A stretch of DNA of 64,000 nt from Chitinophagales bacterium. Lineage in GTDB: Bacteria; Bacteroidota; Bacteroidia; Chitinophagales; Saprospiraceae. The notes below the pieces were generated by a model. That model did not search any database and was not told the DNA's origin. It saw only the letters and a program-made list of their open reading frames with translations. The DNA is taken from positions 216,747-280,746 of the forward strand of contig JAAFJN010000004.1 of NCBI GenBank assembly GCA_013298845.1. Direction: 5' to 3'. A program made the translations under genes and the position numbers. Positions within the stretch are counted from its first letter, which is position 1. Each line of letters begins with the position of its first letter. Of the stretch, positions 25,637 through 34,265 are shown one piece after another.

Positions 25637-26704
25637 ATGATTTCAGAATTAGCACCATATCTAGAGCGCCTTTTGTACACCAATGACTCAGTTGTTTTGC
25701 CGGGGTTGGGCGCGTTTGTTTCTCAATCTGCTCCTGCCAGTATAGACTATGCCAGCAGTACAGTGTCTCCACCCGCCAAAACCCTCACTTTTAACGATAA
25801 CCTCACCACCGATGACGGTTTGATTACCTACGAACTGGTGCAGGAAAAAGGCATTAGCGATCAGGAAGCCAAAGCCTGGGTAGAAGAACGCGTTAATGCC
25901 ATTGTGCAACAACTCAACCAACGCGAAATTGTGGCACTGCCCGGCATTGGTCGTTTGTACAAAAATTACGTTCAAAAAGTCCAGTTCCTCCCCGATGCGG
26001 CCAATTTCAGCCGTGAAAACTTCGGGTTGCCACCGTTGCAGTTCTCGCCTCTCTCCCGCTCGCGTGAGGTAGCCGAACCACAACCCGGCAGCGGAACGAA
26101 CACAACAACTACATCCCCCACTCCCCCACCCGCATCCACCGCAACGCCAACGGCCCCCGTTGCAAAACCCGCCGCAAACACTGCGTCTCCGGCTACTCCG
26201 CCCTCGTTCGACACGCCGCCCCCCGCCAGCCAGCAATGGAAACGTGCGTTGCTTATCTTTGGTTTGTTGATCTTATCCGGCGCGCTGGGCTATTATTTCC
26301 TCAAAACCCAACGCGAACGCATCAACGCTAAAAGGGATGCCGCCGCCGACAATACCGAGCAAATCGCCGAAAACACGCCACAAAACGAGGAACAATCGGC
26401 CATGCCGGAAACTACGCCGCCCCCAACAACCAAACCAGAAAAGAATACAACTACGCCCGAACCGGCAACGGTAAAGGGTAAAAAATGTATCTTGGTCATC
26501 GGGGTATTTAAAGACCCAACGAATATTGCTCGTTTGAAAGATTTACTGCAAAAAAATGATTTTGAAGTGTATAGCGCAGCCAATGCCAATGGCGCACAAA
26601 GCATTGGAGTGCAGTTTAACTACACCAAAGAGGCCGAAATACAGTCTAATTTGGCCAAATTGCAGCAGTTGACGGGCGAAAAAAATATTCGGGTGAAGAA
26701 GTAA
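25637..26704 (+). CDS. HU-like DNA-binding domain / transmembrane / SPOR protein
   Basis: The 355-residue protein has two consecutive HU-like (CCDC81-bacterial type) domains at about 1-60 and 65-125 (ELAPYLERLLYTNDSVVLPG, EIVALPGIGRLYKNY). A Pro/Thr/Ala-rich linker follows (about 140-195), then one membrane helix (ALLIFGLLILSGALGYYFL, about 199-217), a second low-complexity linker, and a C-terminal SPOR-like domain (about 278-353, starting KCILVIGVFKDPTNIARLKD). The layout puts the HU part in the cytoplasm and the SPOR domain at peptidoglycan, which would tie nucleoid and cell-wall constriction together. This architecture is known in Bacteroidota but its function is not established. A TAACTTTG -7 box lies at 25604-25611. 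Confidence 0.82.
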   Translation: MISELAPYLERLLYTNDSVVLPGLGAFVSQSAPASIDYASSTVSPPAKTLTFNDNLTTDDGLITYELVQEKGISDQEAKAWVEERVNAIVQQLNQREIVALPGIGRLYKNYVQKVQFLPDAANFSRENFGLPPLQFSPLSRSREVAEPQPGSGTNTTTTSPTPPPASTATPTAPVAKPAANTASPATPPSFDTPPPASQQWKRALLIFGLLILSGALGYYFLKTQRERINAKRDAAADNTEQIAENTPQNEEQSAMPETTPPPTTKPEKNTTTPEPATVKGKKCILVIGVFKDPTNIARLKDLLQKNDFEVYSAANANGAQSIGVQFNYTKEAEIQSNLAKLQQLTGEKNIRVKK

Positions 26705-26712
26705 AATAAAAT

Positions 26713-27696
26713 TTAAAGTCGGCCCTTTACAACTCCCAACGTACCATCCAACGTCTCCCGGACTAACCATTTCACCCAAATATCACAGTACCAGTTCATT
26801 GGGGTATTGAGGGTATAACGGCCCGTGAGTTCGATTCGGGTACGGCCATTGGGTAGGTTAAGGAGTTCGTAGGTGTCCTCTAAACCGTAAAAATACCGGC
26901 CCCCCACCATCACGTGTTCATCCAATACCGTAGGCGGGATTTTGGCGGGATCCGTGTGAATATCCAGCACCATCCGGCGTTGGGGTTCATACGTGGTAAT
27001 GATTTCTTCAAAAACCAAGCCGCGCTCATACATCGCCGTACGGTGACCTCCCACTGCCGCCGTATCCAGGGTAGTGTACAAATGACGCGGAAAATCGAGG
27101 GTACCGGTTAAAAAACCCCGGGTATCCTGGGGCAATATAGCGGGCATCCGAACCAATAACGGCCATACCTGTGCCGGCGAAGCATCTACATCTACAAAAC
27201 AGGTAACCGACGATGACAGGGTCCGCAGGGAACGATCACCCTCGATGGCACCCATCACCAACGGCAGTACCAACAGCAGGGACGTTTGTAATTTATCTTT
27301 GGAATCCCAATCACTCCAGTCATCCAATGGGGCTGATTCGTCGTTGTTTTTGCGCTCGCGTGCCAATATGGAATAACGCGCCACTAAACCGCCGATACCG
27401 GCCGCCGTTGCAAAAAAGGGATAAATCATGATCCAACAAATAACCCCCTCTACTGCCAACACAACCGAAACCAATAAAAATACCAAACTGGTCACCCAAG
27501 GCAGAAAAAATGCCGACCAGGCACTTTTTATCTTTTCATGGCTGGATAAAGAAACCGTCAGGTACCCGGCACAAAAAGGAACCAAGCCCAGAAACGACAG
27601 GCTCATAATCCCCATAATGTCCTTTAAAAAACCAAACAGGATGTGTAGGGATAAAGCGTACAGAGTAACAAAACCAAAAACGAAGGCTATTTTCAT
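26713..27696 (-). CDS. membrane protein with C-terminal SRPBCC-like domain
   Basis: The 327-residue protein has four or five hydrophobic helices in its first 155 residues (for example MSLSFLGLVPFCAGYLTV and PWVTSLVFLLVSVVLAV). A soluble domain from about 160 onward reads VTCFVDVDASPAQVWPLLVR and ends GRTRIELTGRYTLN, the pattern of an SRPBCC/START-like ligand-binding fold. Function is unknown; the soluble part may bind a lipid-like molecule. It is the last gene of a three-gene minus-strand unit: it starts 7 bp after the stop of the M1-like peptidase. Confidence 0.7.
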   Translation of the reverse strand: MKIAFVFGFVTLYALSLHILFGFLKDIMGIMSLSFLGLVPFCAGYLTVSLSSHEKIKSAWSAFFLPWVTSLVFLLVSVVLAVEGVICWIMIYPFFATAAGIGGLVARYSILARERKNNDESAPLDDWSDWDSKDKLQTSLLLVLPLVMGAIEGDRSLRTLSSSVTCFVDVDASPAQVWPLLVRMPAILPQDTRGFLTGTLDFPRHLYTTLDTAAVGGHRTAMYERGLVFEEIITTYEPQRRMVLDIHTDPAKIPPTVLDEHVMVGGRYFYGLEDTYELLNLPNGRTRIELTGRYTLNTPMNWYCDIWVKWLVRETLDGTLGVVKGRL

Positions 27697-27703
27697 GTTG
27701 CAA

Positions 27704-29161
27704 TTATTTTTTACGTAAGAATGGAATTCCTTCCGCGTTGACTTTTATTTCAAATCCCGCCGGGGCGGTCAGTAATTGGGCCGGAATTAATTCACCCTGC
27801 AAAATATGCCTTTCGTGCAAATGACGCACGTTTTGCCCGGTTTCTTTTGACAAAACCCGCATCAACTCGTCAAAATGGGTCGAAATACTCCGCTCCGGAA
27901 GGCGATACCACGCCAGCAAATCGCGCAGAACCAATTGCAACGAACGTTTTTTATTCGACTTTTTTTCAATTAACCGGTCAATGTACCAGGCCAACACAAA
28001 ACCCCGCAAATAGGGCAATTCGTGCGCCGTTACATCGGTGAAAAAATGTTCCGCGATAAATGAATTGGGCTGTGTTTTGCCCTCCAAAGTCCATAATCCC
28101 GTAAAAAAACGCTCATTCACGACCTGAACAAAATACGCGGAATCCACTAACCCGCACTGTAACGGTGCCATTAAAGCGCAGTACTCCGTAAAGCCCTCGC
28201 TGAACCAGGCCAATTGCATATCATCGGGGGGGCCGCCGTTCCGAATTTCGTTACCAATCCAATGGTGCATTAGTTCGTGGTAAAACAACCGCGACAACTC
28301 TTCCAGCGTAAAACCCGCTACCGGCGCGGCAAAAGTGACAAATGAATTGATTAATCCCGTTCCAACGTAGGTGAGATAACCCGCCTCTTCGGCCATGGGA
28401 ATAATGGTAACTGAATAAAAAGGAATGTTAACATCGTTCCAATAACCGCGCTGGCACGATACAATATTGCGCAACGTTTGCACCGCCAAACTATCGCTAA
28501 ATGCCCACCATTCGCCCCGCATAATGAGGACAACCGGGCGCTCTTGAATAGAAGTAGTGTAGGTGCGCCAACCCAGCCCTCCCGCGAACAAGGCTTCCAG
28601 CCAACGGACATCGGGGCTGTGAAACGAAACCGACTGCGTTGTGTCGGGTACCGGCCCCAAACTGCAATGTATATCCCATTTGGGCGGAAAGTTTTTCCAT
28701 TCAAACACCAGTGAATAACCGTCTTGGCTCCACGGTACGGCAAAAATAGCCGCTCCCAAAGCATAAAAATGATCCGAACCAATGCAGGGATAATATAGCG
28801 TACGGAGGTCGGGCTTTTCGCCGGACCACTGTTGTTGGACTTCGTAGGTAATAATAACCGGGGCATTGGGCGGGTGTTGCACCACCCAATGAAGTGAATC
28901 AGGGCTTTGCACCACCGGATGCCCACTTACACAACGCAGGCGTTTTATGCTCCGGTACAAATGCCGCGCCGCCCCAAAATGGGACGGTAGCCGAATATCG
29001 GTGGTGCCATCGGCTTCGCCGGGGGTTTCTAACCGAACCTGAAGTGCTACCATAGCACCCGATTGGTTCCAAACGGGGGAAAATGTGTACTGGACTTCGC
29101 GCGCGTACCCGCGAAGTCCAATACCAAATAAAAGGAGGATAAATATTAACCTTCTCTCCAT
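27704..29161 (-). CDS. M1-family-like gluzincin metallopeptidase, exported
   Basis: The 485-residue protein has a signal peptide (MERRLIFILLLFGIGLRGYA). A zinc site HELMHHWIG at about residue 293 is followed by a third ligand in WFSEGFTEY, the M1/gluzincin arrangement. The GAMEN exopeptidase motif of true aminopeptidases N is not seen, so it may be an M1-like endopeptidase or a member of the M61-like group. The N-terminal 200 residues are a beta-rich domain, as in M1 enzymes. It overlaps the 3' end of the Fe-S membrane protein gene by 16 nt, implying co-transcription. Its substrate is unknown. Confidence 0.78.
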   Translation of the reverse strand: MERRLIFILLLFGIGLRGYAREVQYTFSPVWNQSGAMVALQVRLETPGEADGTTDIRLPSHFGAARHLYRSIKRLRCVSGHPVVQSPDSLHWVVQHPPNAPVIITYEVQQQWSGEKPDLRTLYYPCIGSDHFYALGAAIFAVPWSQDGYSLVFEWKNFPPKWDIHCSLGPVPDTTQSVSFHSPDVRWLEALFAGGLGWRTYTTSIQERPVVLIMRGEWWAFSDSLAVQTLRNIVSCQRGYWNDVNIPFYSVTIIPMAEEAGYLTYVGTGLINSFVTFAAPVAGFTLEELSRLFYHELMHHWIGNEIRNGGPPDDMQLAWFSEGFTEYCALMAPLQCGLVDSAYFVQVVNERFFTGLWTLEGKTQPNSFIAEHFFTDVTAHELPYLRGFVLAWYIDRLIEKKSNKKRSLQLVLRDLLAWYRLPERSISTHFDELMRVLSKETGQNVRHLHERHILQGELIPAQLLTAPAGFEIKVNAEGIPFLRKK

Positions 29162-30456
29162 GCATCGCGGGCGTCGCTCATGGCCCAGGCCGCACCGTTG
29201 TTTTCAATGGCGTTGAACATGGGCATCCATTCGTTGGGTCCGGCGGATTGGGTCAAAATTTCGTGGCGACGCATCTGGACAATGATATCCAGCGGGTTAA
29301 TCATTACGGGACACGCTTGCACGCAGGCATTGCAGGTGGTGCAGGCATGGAGTTCTTCGGGCGTGATATAATCGAACAGCGATTTACCGTCGTTGTAATT
29401 TTCTTTGGCTTGTGCACCGCTGTCCAGATTGCGGCCAATTTCTTCGGCGCGGTCGCGTACATCCATCATTACCTTGCGCGGCGACAGTATTTTGCCCGTT
29501 TGGTTAGCCGGACATTCGGCAGTACAACGGCCACATTCGGTGCAAGAGTAAGCGTCTAAAACATTTTTCCAAGACAAAGAAAAAATGTCGTTGGCCCCAA
29601 ATTCCGGTATCTCGGTGGAGGCATTGGGGTCGGGCTGATCCAATCCCATCATAATGCGCACTTCTTTTTGTACCTCGGGCATATTGTCCATTTGACCCTT
29701 GGGCGACAGTTTACTGTACCAGGTATTGGGGAAAGCCAGCAGAATATGAAGGTGTTTGGAATAGGGTAAATAACACAAGAAACCAAGCACGGTAAACAGG
29801 TGCAACCACCAGCCAAAGCGTTCGACTACAATAACGGCACTGGTATCCATTCCTCCGAATAACAACGGCCCCAACCACGAACTAACGGCAAAAGCCCCCG
29901 TGGGGTGGTAGTGCTCGACATTACGCATTTGTAGCACTTTATCGCCACCATTCATGCAAAAAATGCCCACAATCAGAACAATTTCGCCCAAAAGAATCAA
30001 ATTAGCGTCGCGCGTGGGAAAACCTTTGAGTTCCGGTTTTCGGAACCGGCTAATATTGAGCACGTTGCGGCGCACCAAAAAGATAATGGTCGCCACAAAA
30101 GCCAACACCGATAACACTTCGATGCTGCTAATGATAAAAGTATAAAAACCACCCAATGCCGGCGCAAAAAAGCGGTGCGTGCCAAAAACGCCATCCACGG
30201 CAATTTCGATCAATTCAATTTGAGTAATCACAAAGGCCACGTAAAGGGCCAGGTGAAGCACGGCCGGAAGCCAGTTTTGAAACATTTTTTGCTGCCCAAA
30301 AGCCACCAGCAACATGGTACGCCAGCGCTCGGAAGGGCGGTCGTTGATGACCTGATCTTTGCCCAATAGGATGTTGCGGCGCACTTTACTAAAACCTTTA
30401 AAGGCAAACCAACCGCCAGCAGCGGCCACGGCAATAAATATTAGCGACTGTAACAT
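29146..30456 (-). CDS. membrane (Fe-S)-binding oxidoreductase subunit with two 4Fe-4S clusters
   Basis: The 436-residue protein starts at MLQSLIFIAVAAAGGW (ATG at 30456). About six membrane helices (for example ILPAVLHL-like and FYTFIISSIEVLSVLAFVAT) precede a cytoplasmic ferredoxin domain with CTECGRCTAECP and CTTCNACVQACP. This matches the HdrDE/NarI-fusion type reductase of Bacteroidota, which oxidises or reduces quinones with an unknown partner. The usual next gene is a second (Fe-S)-binding protein with CCG domains; here the next gene is a peptidase. A TACTTTGCAGCC-type -7 sequence lies just upstream on the minus strand (about 30480). Confidence 0.85.
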   Translation of the reverse strand: MLQSLIFIAVAAAGGWFAFKGFSKVRRNILLGKDQVINDRPSERWRTMLLVAFGQQKMFQNWLPAVLHLALYVAFVITQIELIEIAVDGVFGTHRFFAPALGGFYTFIISSIEVLSVLAFVATIIFLVRRNVLNISRFRKPELKGFPTRDANLILLGEIVLIVGIFCMNGGDKVLQMRNVEHYHPTGAFAVSSWLGPLLFGGMDTSAVIVVERFGWWLHLFTVLGFLCYLPYSKHLHILLAFPNTWYSKLSPKGQMDNMPEVQKEVRIMMGLDQPDPNASTEIPEFGANDIFSLSWKNVLDAYSCTECGRCTAECPANQTGKILSPRKVMMDVRDRAEEIGRNLDSGAQAKENYNDGKSLFDYITPEELHACTTCNACVQACPVMINPLDIIVQMRRHEILTQSAGPNEWMPMFNAIENNGAAWAMSDARDAWREG

Positions 30457-30537
30457 AAAAAATTTTCGATTTGGCTGCAAAGTACAGCGATTATCCCTCA
30501 CTTTTGCACTTCATTTCTTCTTTTTGAAAAAATCACC

Positions 30538-31038
30538 ATGCAAATTCTCGACGATCGCCAGATTCGACAAAAAATAAAACGATTGGCCATTGAAATTTTG
30601 GAGCGCCACTTTGGAGAACCGGGTATTATTCTCGCTGGTTTGAACAACAACGGATTGGGATTTGCCCAATTGTTACTGCACGAATTGTCGCCCCTGCTCC
30701 CCGATTCCATGAGCATCACCCTCACGCGGATTCAACTCAACCCGGCCAACCCAACCGAATACGACCCGTACATCGAAATGCCCGCCGAAGACCTGCGCGG
30801 CAAAAGCATTATCATTGTGGATGACGTTGCCAATACCGGCCGCACTATTTTTTACGCCGTCCAACCCTTGTTAAAAGTATTGCCCGCCCGCGTAGAAGTG
30901 GCCGTTTTGGTGGATCGCAAACACAAATCGTTCCCCATCAAAGCCGATTACGTGGGATTATCGCTGTACACGACGCTCAAAGACCATATCAACGTCCAGA
31001 TAAGCGACGTCGAAACAATGGCCGTTTACCTGGAGTAG
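30538..31038 (+). CDS. phosphoribosyltransferase (PyrR/Hpt-like PRTase fold)
   Basis: The 166-residue protein has the PRPP-binding motif IIIVDDVANTGRT near residue 100 and the type I PRTase core (GIILAGLNNNGLGFAQLLL near 29, VEVAVLVDRKHKSFPI). It resembles PyrR (uracil PRTase/attenuator) in size and motif, but the substrate-specific hood is not distinctive and the name is not assigned. It is divergent from the Fe-S protein gene (82-bp gap) and probably monocistronic. Confidence 0.8.
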   Translation: MQILDDRQIRQKIKRLAIEILERHFGEPGIILAGLNNNGLGFAQLLLHELSPLLPDSMSITLTRIQLNPANPTEYDPYIEMPAEDLRGKSIIIVDDVANTGRTIFYAVQPLLKVLPARVEVAVLVDRKHKSFPIKADYVGLSLYTTLKDHINVQISDVETMAVYLE

Positions 31039-31115
31039 AATCATTTTTAGTCCTACATTTGTATATATTTAAAAATGGCTACACCTTTGCGCTTCATTCT
31101 ATTTCTACTAAATAT

Positions 31116-31796
31116 ATGACACAAAAAGCAATCAACATGATCGGGTTAACCCTTTGGGTAGCCCTTTTTACAATGGCATGCAACCGTTTTCACAAAAACC
31201 CGGAGTTTGCCGCTAAAACCGCCAATCATAAAACGGTGGCTGTTTTACCTTACCAAATTATGATCACCGGGCGTTTGCCCAAAGACATGACGCCCGACAT
31301 CAAGGAAAAAATTGAAGCGGCAGAAAGTGTGGGGTTTCAACGCAATTTTTACAACCAAATCCACACCGTAGGCACGCGCCGTCACCCGTTGTCGGTGGTA
31401 GTACAACCCGTGGAAAGAACGAACCAATTGTTGTTGGAACAAGGCATTAGCCCAACGGCCAGTTGGGACCGAGACCCGCAGGAATTGGCCAAAATATTGG
31501 GCGTTGATGCCGTTATCCGCAACAAAGCCATCAAAACCCGGTATTTATCGGATCTCGAATCATTGGGTATTCAGGTGGGCGCGTCCATTTTATACGGTGT
31601 ATTAGGCGTGCCCGGCGTATTACCGTCACGCACCAACGATGTAGAGGTTACCTCCAACATCATTGCGGCAACGACGGGAGAAAACCTGTTTTCGGGTCGC
31701 GACGAGGTCCGCGTAGATTGGTCCCGCCCCGCCAATGAGGCCATTGAGCAAATTAACCGCCGGATTGTTCGCCGGTTTCCGTACGTCAAAAAATAA
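31116..31796 (+). CDS. lipoprotein of unknown function
   Basis: Started at ATG 31116 (MTQKAINMIGLTLW) rather than the ATG at 31059, this gives 226 residues with lipobox FTMAC. The mature part begins VAVLPYQIMITGRLPK, then a segment RNKAIKTRYLSDLES and a C-terminus reading RDEVRVDWSRPANEAIEQIN. The pattern (conserved N-terminal VAVLPF-type strand and a DAVIRNKAI motif) is like lipoproteins of the TolB N-terminal/CsgG type, but I do not claim homology. A TACATTTG box lies at 31054-31061. Confidence 0.65.
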   Translation: MTQKAINMIGLTLWVALFTMACNRFHKNPEFAAKTANHKTVAVLPYQIMITGRLPKDMTPDIKEKIEAAESVGFQRNFYNQIHTVGTRRHPLSVVVQPVERTNQLLLEQGISPTASWDRDPQELAKILGVDAVIRNKAIKTRYLSDLESLGIQVGASILYGVLGVPGVLPSRTNDVEVTSNIIAATTGENLFSGRDEVRVDWSRPANEAIEQINRRIVRRFPYVKK

Positions 31797-31806
31797 CCAA
31801 TGTGGC

Positions 31807-31901
31807 GGCTGTCTCATGAGCACTTCGACAAAATCAACGGTAAAATAAAATTCTGATTGAAATTTGGACTGCTTTGCCGGAGTTCAATTAATGAGACAGC
31901 C
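31807..31901. repeat. 95-bp MITE-like element with terminal inverted repeats
   Basis: GGCTGTCTCAT (31807-31817) and ATGAGACAGCC (31891-31901) are perfect 11-bp inverted terminal repeats around 73 bp without coding capacity. The sequence TGAGACAGCC is also a common end of transposons. The element sits between two convergent genes and could act as a terminator for either. No transposase is nearby. Confidence 0.55.
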
Positions 31902-31927
31902 TCACCTTTTTGGGGTACCCACAACGC

Positions 31928-33037
31928 TTAATTCAGATCCTGCAACATTTTCAACGCGTCTTTTTGGTGGGGTTCTTTGTCGAGGATCCCTTGAAGCAAA
32001 ACCCGGGCTGCCGCTTTATCGTTCAATTTTAAGTAGCACTCGGCCTGCGCTAACGACAATTGCGCGTTGTAATAATAAGGCATCGCTAAATTCATAATTT
32101 CCACCGCCAATTGAAGTTGATGGGCATTGTCATTGGCCGCCTTTGCGCGCAAATAACCATATAACGCCACTAATTCCACGTCGTATTGATCGGTATGCTG
32201 CGCCAATGCCGTACGCGCTTCCTCTTTTTGGCCGTCCACAAAAGAAGACAACAACAACATACTATTTTCATCCGGATAAAGGGTTCTTGGTGCAATGGTA
32301 ATACCCAAAGCCCGCACTACGGCGGTGGCCATTGCCGTGGTGGAATACGGATTTTGCCCGGTGATCACATTTTTGTCTTGCGTAATGAACGGCAGCATTA
32401 TATCCGTTTGTTCAAAAATAGCGGTGCGTGCCTTTAATTTATCTTCCAATAAAAAAGGAAATTCCAATTTCCATTTTTTGCCAAACATCGCTTCTTCGGC
32501 GTTGCAAAAACCCGTTACTTTTTTGCCAGCGACCCAATAGGAACCATCGGCTTTTTTAACGTGGGCAAATGCCGCTGCGCCGTGACAAACCGAAGCGACA
32601 ATGCCATTTTGCGCATCTATTGCCACAATTGCTTTTTGCAACGAAGGGTCCACGGGCAGATCAAACATCGCGCCTTTACCACCCACGATGTAAATAACGC
32701 TGTAATCCGGCGGGCGAATACTGGCAGTGGACAACGTTTGCCGCAACAATTGCTGCGCGGTTGTATCTTTTAAAATGGCTTGAATATAAGGTTTTTCGGG
32801 ATTAAATTCATCTGGTTCCACCTTACCCCCTTGCGGACTGGCCACTTCCGGAACGAGGCCGTTGGAAGTAAAAATCAGGTAAGCCTGCGCGAATTCATCC
32901 ATTTCAAAACCCGGCCGCGTTTTACCGGCATTTTCCCCGTAACCGCTTACGACCATCAGTACTTTGGGAGGGGTGGTTTTTTGGGCCAAAAGCCCCGACG
33001 ACAAAGCCAGAGCGATGAACAGTAATTGCATTTTCAT
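31928..33037 (-). CDS. exported DJ-1/PfpI (class I GATase-like) protein with TPR-like C-terminus
   Basis: The 369-residue protein has a signal peptide (MKMQLLFIALALSSGLLAQ). A DJ-1/PfpI domain (about 24-245) carries the nucleophile elbow ASVCHGAAA with Cys151-His152 and the acidic residue cluster GFEMDEFA near 43. This arrangement belongs to the Hsp31/PfpI type. The last 110 residues contain TPR-like helices (MPYYYNAQLSLAQAECYLKL, AARVLLQGILDKEPHQKDAL). A DJ-1 domain fused to TPR and exported is unusual. Hydrolase, glyoxalase III or chaperone activity are all possible. A second in-frame ATG lies two codons downstream. Confidence 0.8.
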   Translation of the reverse strand: MKMQLLFIALALSSGLLAQKTTPPKVLMVVSGYGENAGKTRPGFEMDEFAQAYLIFTSNGLVPEVASPQGGKVEPDEFNPEKPYIQAILKDTTAQQLLRQTLSTASIRPPDYSVIYIVGGKGAMFDLPVDPSLQKAIVAIDAQNGIVASVCHGAAAFAHVKKADGSYWVAGKKVTGFCNAEEAMFGKKWKLEFPFLLEDKLKARTAIFEQTDIMLPFITQDKNVITGQNPYSTTAMATAVVRALGITIAPRTLYPDENSMLLLSSFVDGQKEEARTALAQHTDQYDVELVALYGYLRAKAANDNAHQLQLAVEIMNLAMPYYYNAQLSLAQAECYLKLNDKAAARVLLQGILDKEPHQKDALKMLQDLN

Positions 33038-33121
33038 AGTGTATCAATTTTATAATTTTGGGCAAAATTGAGCACTATTGTCCCCTTAAAAAGTCCGATT
33101 TTATAAATTCGGACAAAAAAT

Positions 33122-34180
33122 TTACGGCTTTTGAATCATTTTTTCGCGATAAACGGCGGGGGTAGTTCCCATTACTTTTTTAAAAGCCGCAAAAAATGTG
33201 GATTTTGATTGGTATCCTACTTCATAACCTAACACTTCGGTTTTTATATCCGGTTGGAGGACCATTAACTCACAAGCCTTGCGAATGCGCAGTTCGTGCA
33301 TGTAAGTGGAGAAATTTTTTTGCAGGTTATCGTTGAGCAATTGCGAAAGTTGGTGGCTGGGAATGTCCATTTGGCGGGCTACATCGGCCAATTTCAACTG
33401 CTCATTCCGGTAAGATTCAGGGGTATTTGTGATCATTTCCAAACGAGCAATTAACGTAGCGGCCTCGGTGCTTTCCATTTTTTTCGACTGGTATTTGGGC
33501 GTTGCCGGTCCGAACAAATCATCGGTTTTTTTGCGATAGATAACAATCAGCACGTTTAAATACAGCACAATGGTAAACGTGATGGAACCCGTGATATAGG
33601 CGACATTGAGTATTTTAAAAAGGGCCATTATATAATTCAGTACCACCATCAAATTGCTGCAATACACCGCCAGCAACCATTTTTCGTGCCCCGGAATAGG
33701 GACATCCCGGGTGATTTGCCGCAGAATGGGCACGATAAACCGAGCCGATACCAACACAAAACCCAACCATTGAATATAAATTAGTCGGACAAAATATTTT
33801 TTCCACAGCGGCAGGTGTTCCGGCTGGGTAAAAAACGTGAGTAAAACAAGTACAAAAAGTAAACTTAGCGCAAGCAGTGCCTTTTGAGCCGGTAAAATTT
33901 CGTTTTTTTGGCGGGTCGAAGTTTCTAAATACAAATACAAGAGTGGACCGATAAAAAAACAAACGGCCAGCCCCAATTGAATGTAAAAGACCGGCATATC
34001 GGGGGTAAAATACCAAATCACCGATTTCCCAACGCGGGCGCTTAAACAAAGTAATAACACACCTAATAACCGGTTCGACAATGTTTTAGGCCGGGCAAAA
34101 AACAAAAAATAAATGCTTAAGAACAGGCCATTAAACCAACCTAAAGTACAAATAAAAAAAAGCAATTCTTTGGATAGCAT
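33122..34180 (-). CDS. membrane-anchored AraC-family transcriptional regulator
   Basis: The 352-residue protein (start MLSKELLFFICTLGW; an upstream in-frame ATG at 34243 adds non-conserved residues) has about six to seven membrane helices in the first 215 residues. A C-terminal AraC DNA-binding domain (about 250-350) carries LADVARQMDIPSHQLSQLLN and EVGYQSKSTFFAAFKKVMG, the two helix-turn-helix motifs. Such membrane AraC proteins are common in Bacteroidota and sense an unidentified membrane signal. The target is unknown; the neighbouring exported DJ-1-like gene (84 bp downstream) is a candidate. Confidence 0.85.
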   Translation of the reverse strand: MLSKELLFFICTLGWFNGLFLSIYFLFFARPKTLSNRLLGVLLLCLSARVGKSVIWYFTPDMPVFYIQLGLAVCFFIGPLLYLYLETSTRQKNEILPAQKALLALSLLFVLVLLTFFTQPEHLPLWKKYFVRLIYIQWLGFVLVSARFIVPILRQITRDVPIPGHEKWLLAVYCSNLMVVLNYIMALFKILNVAYITGSITFTIVLYLNVLIVIYRKKTDDLFGPATPKYQSKKMESTEAATLIARLEMITNTPESYRNEQLKLADVARQMDIPSHQLSQLLNDNLQKNFSTYMHELRIRKACELMVLQPDIKTEVLGYEVGYQSKSTFFAAFKKVMGTTPAVYREKMIQKP

Positions 34181-34204
34181 GGGTACACAAGCATGGTAAA
34201 GATG

Positions 34205-34238
34205 CAAAAAAGCCACCCCGCTGTGACGCGGAGTGGCT
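34205..34238 (-). terminator. intrinsic terminator of the coiled-coil gene
   Basis: An 11-bp stem with one mismatch, AGCCACCCCGC and GCGGAGTGGCT (34211-34238), is followed on the minus strand by six T. It lies between the coiled-coil gene and the AraC gene. Confidence 0.7.
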
Positions 34239-34265
34239 CCCAATTGAACTTATTTAGAAAGTTTT

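Noticed and set aside
31864..32097. 77-codon plus-strand frame at the end of the DJ-1-like gene
   Set aside because: It overlaps the MITE-like element and the 3' end of the minus-strand gene; no motif, no start context.
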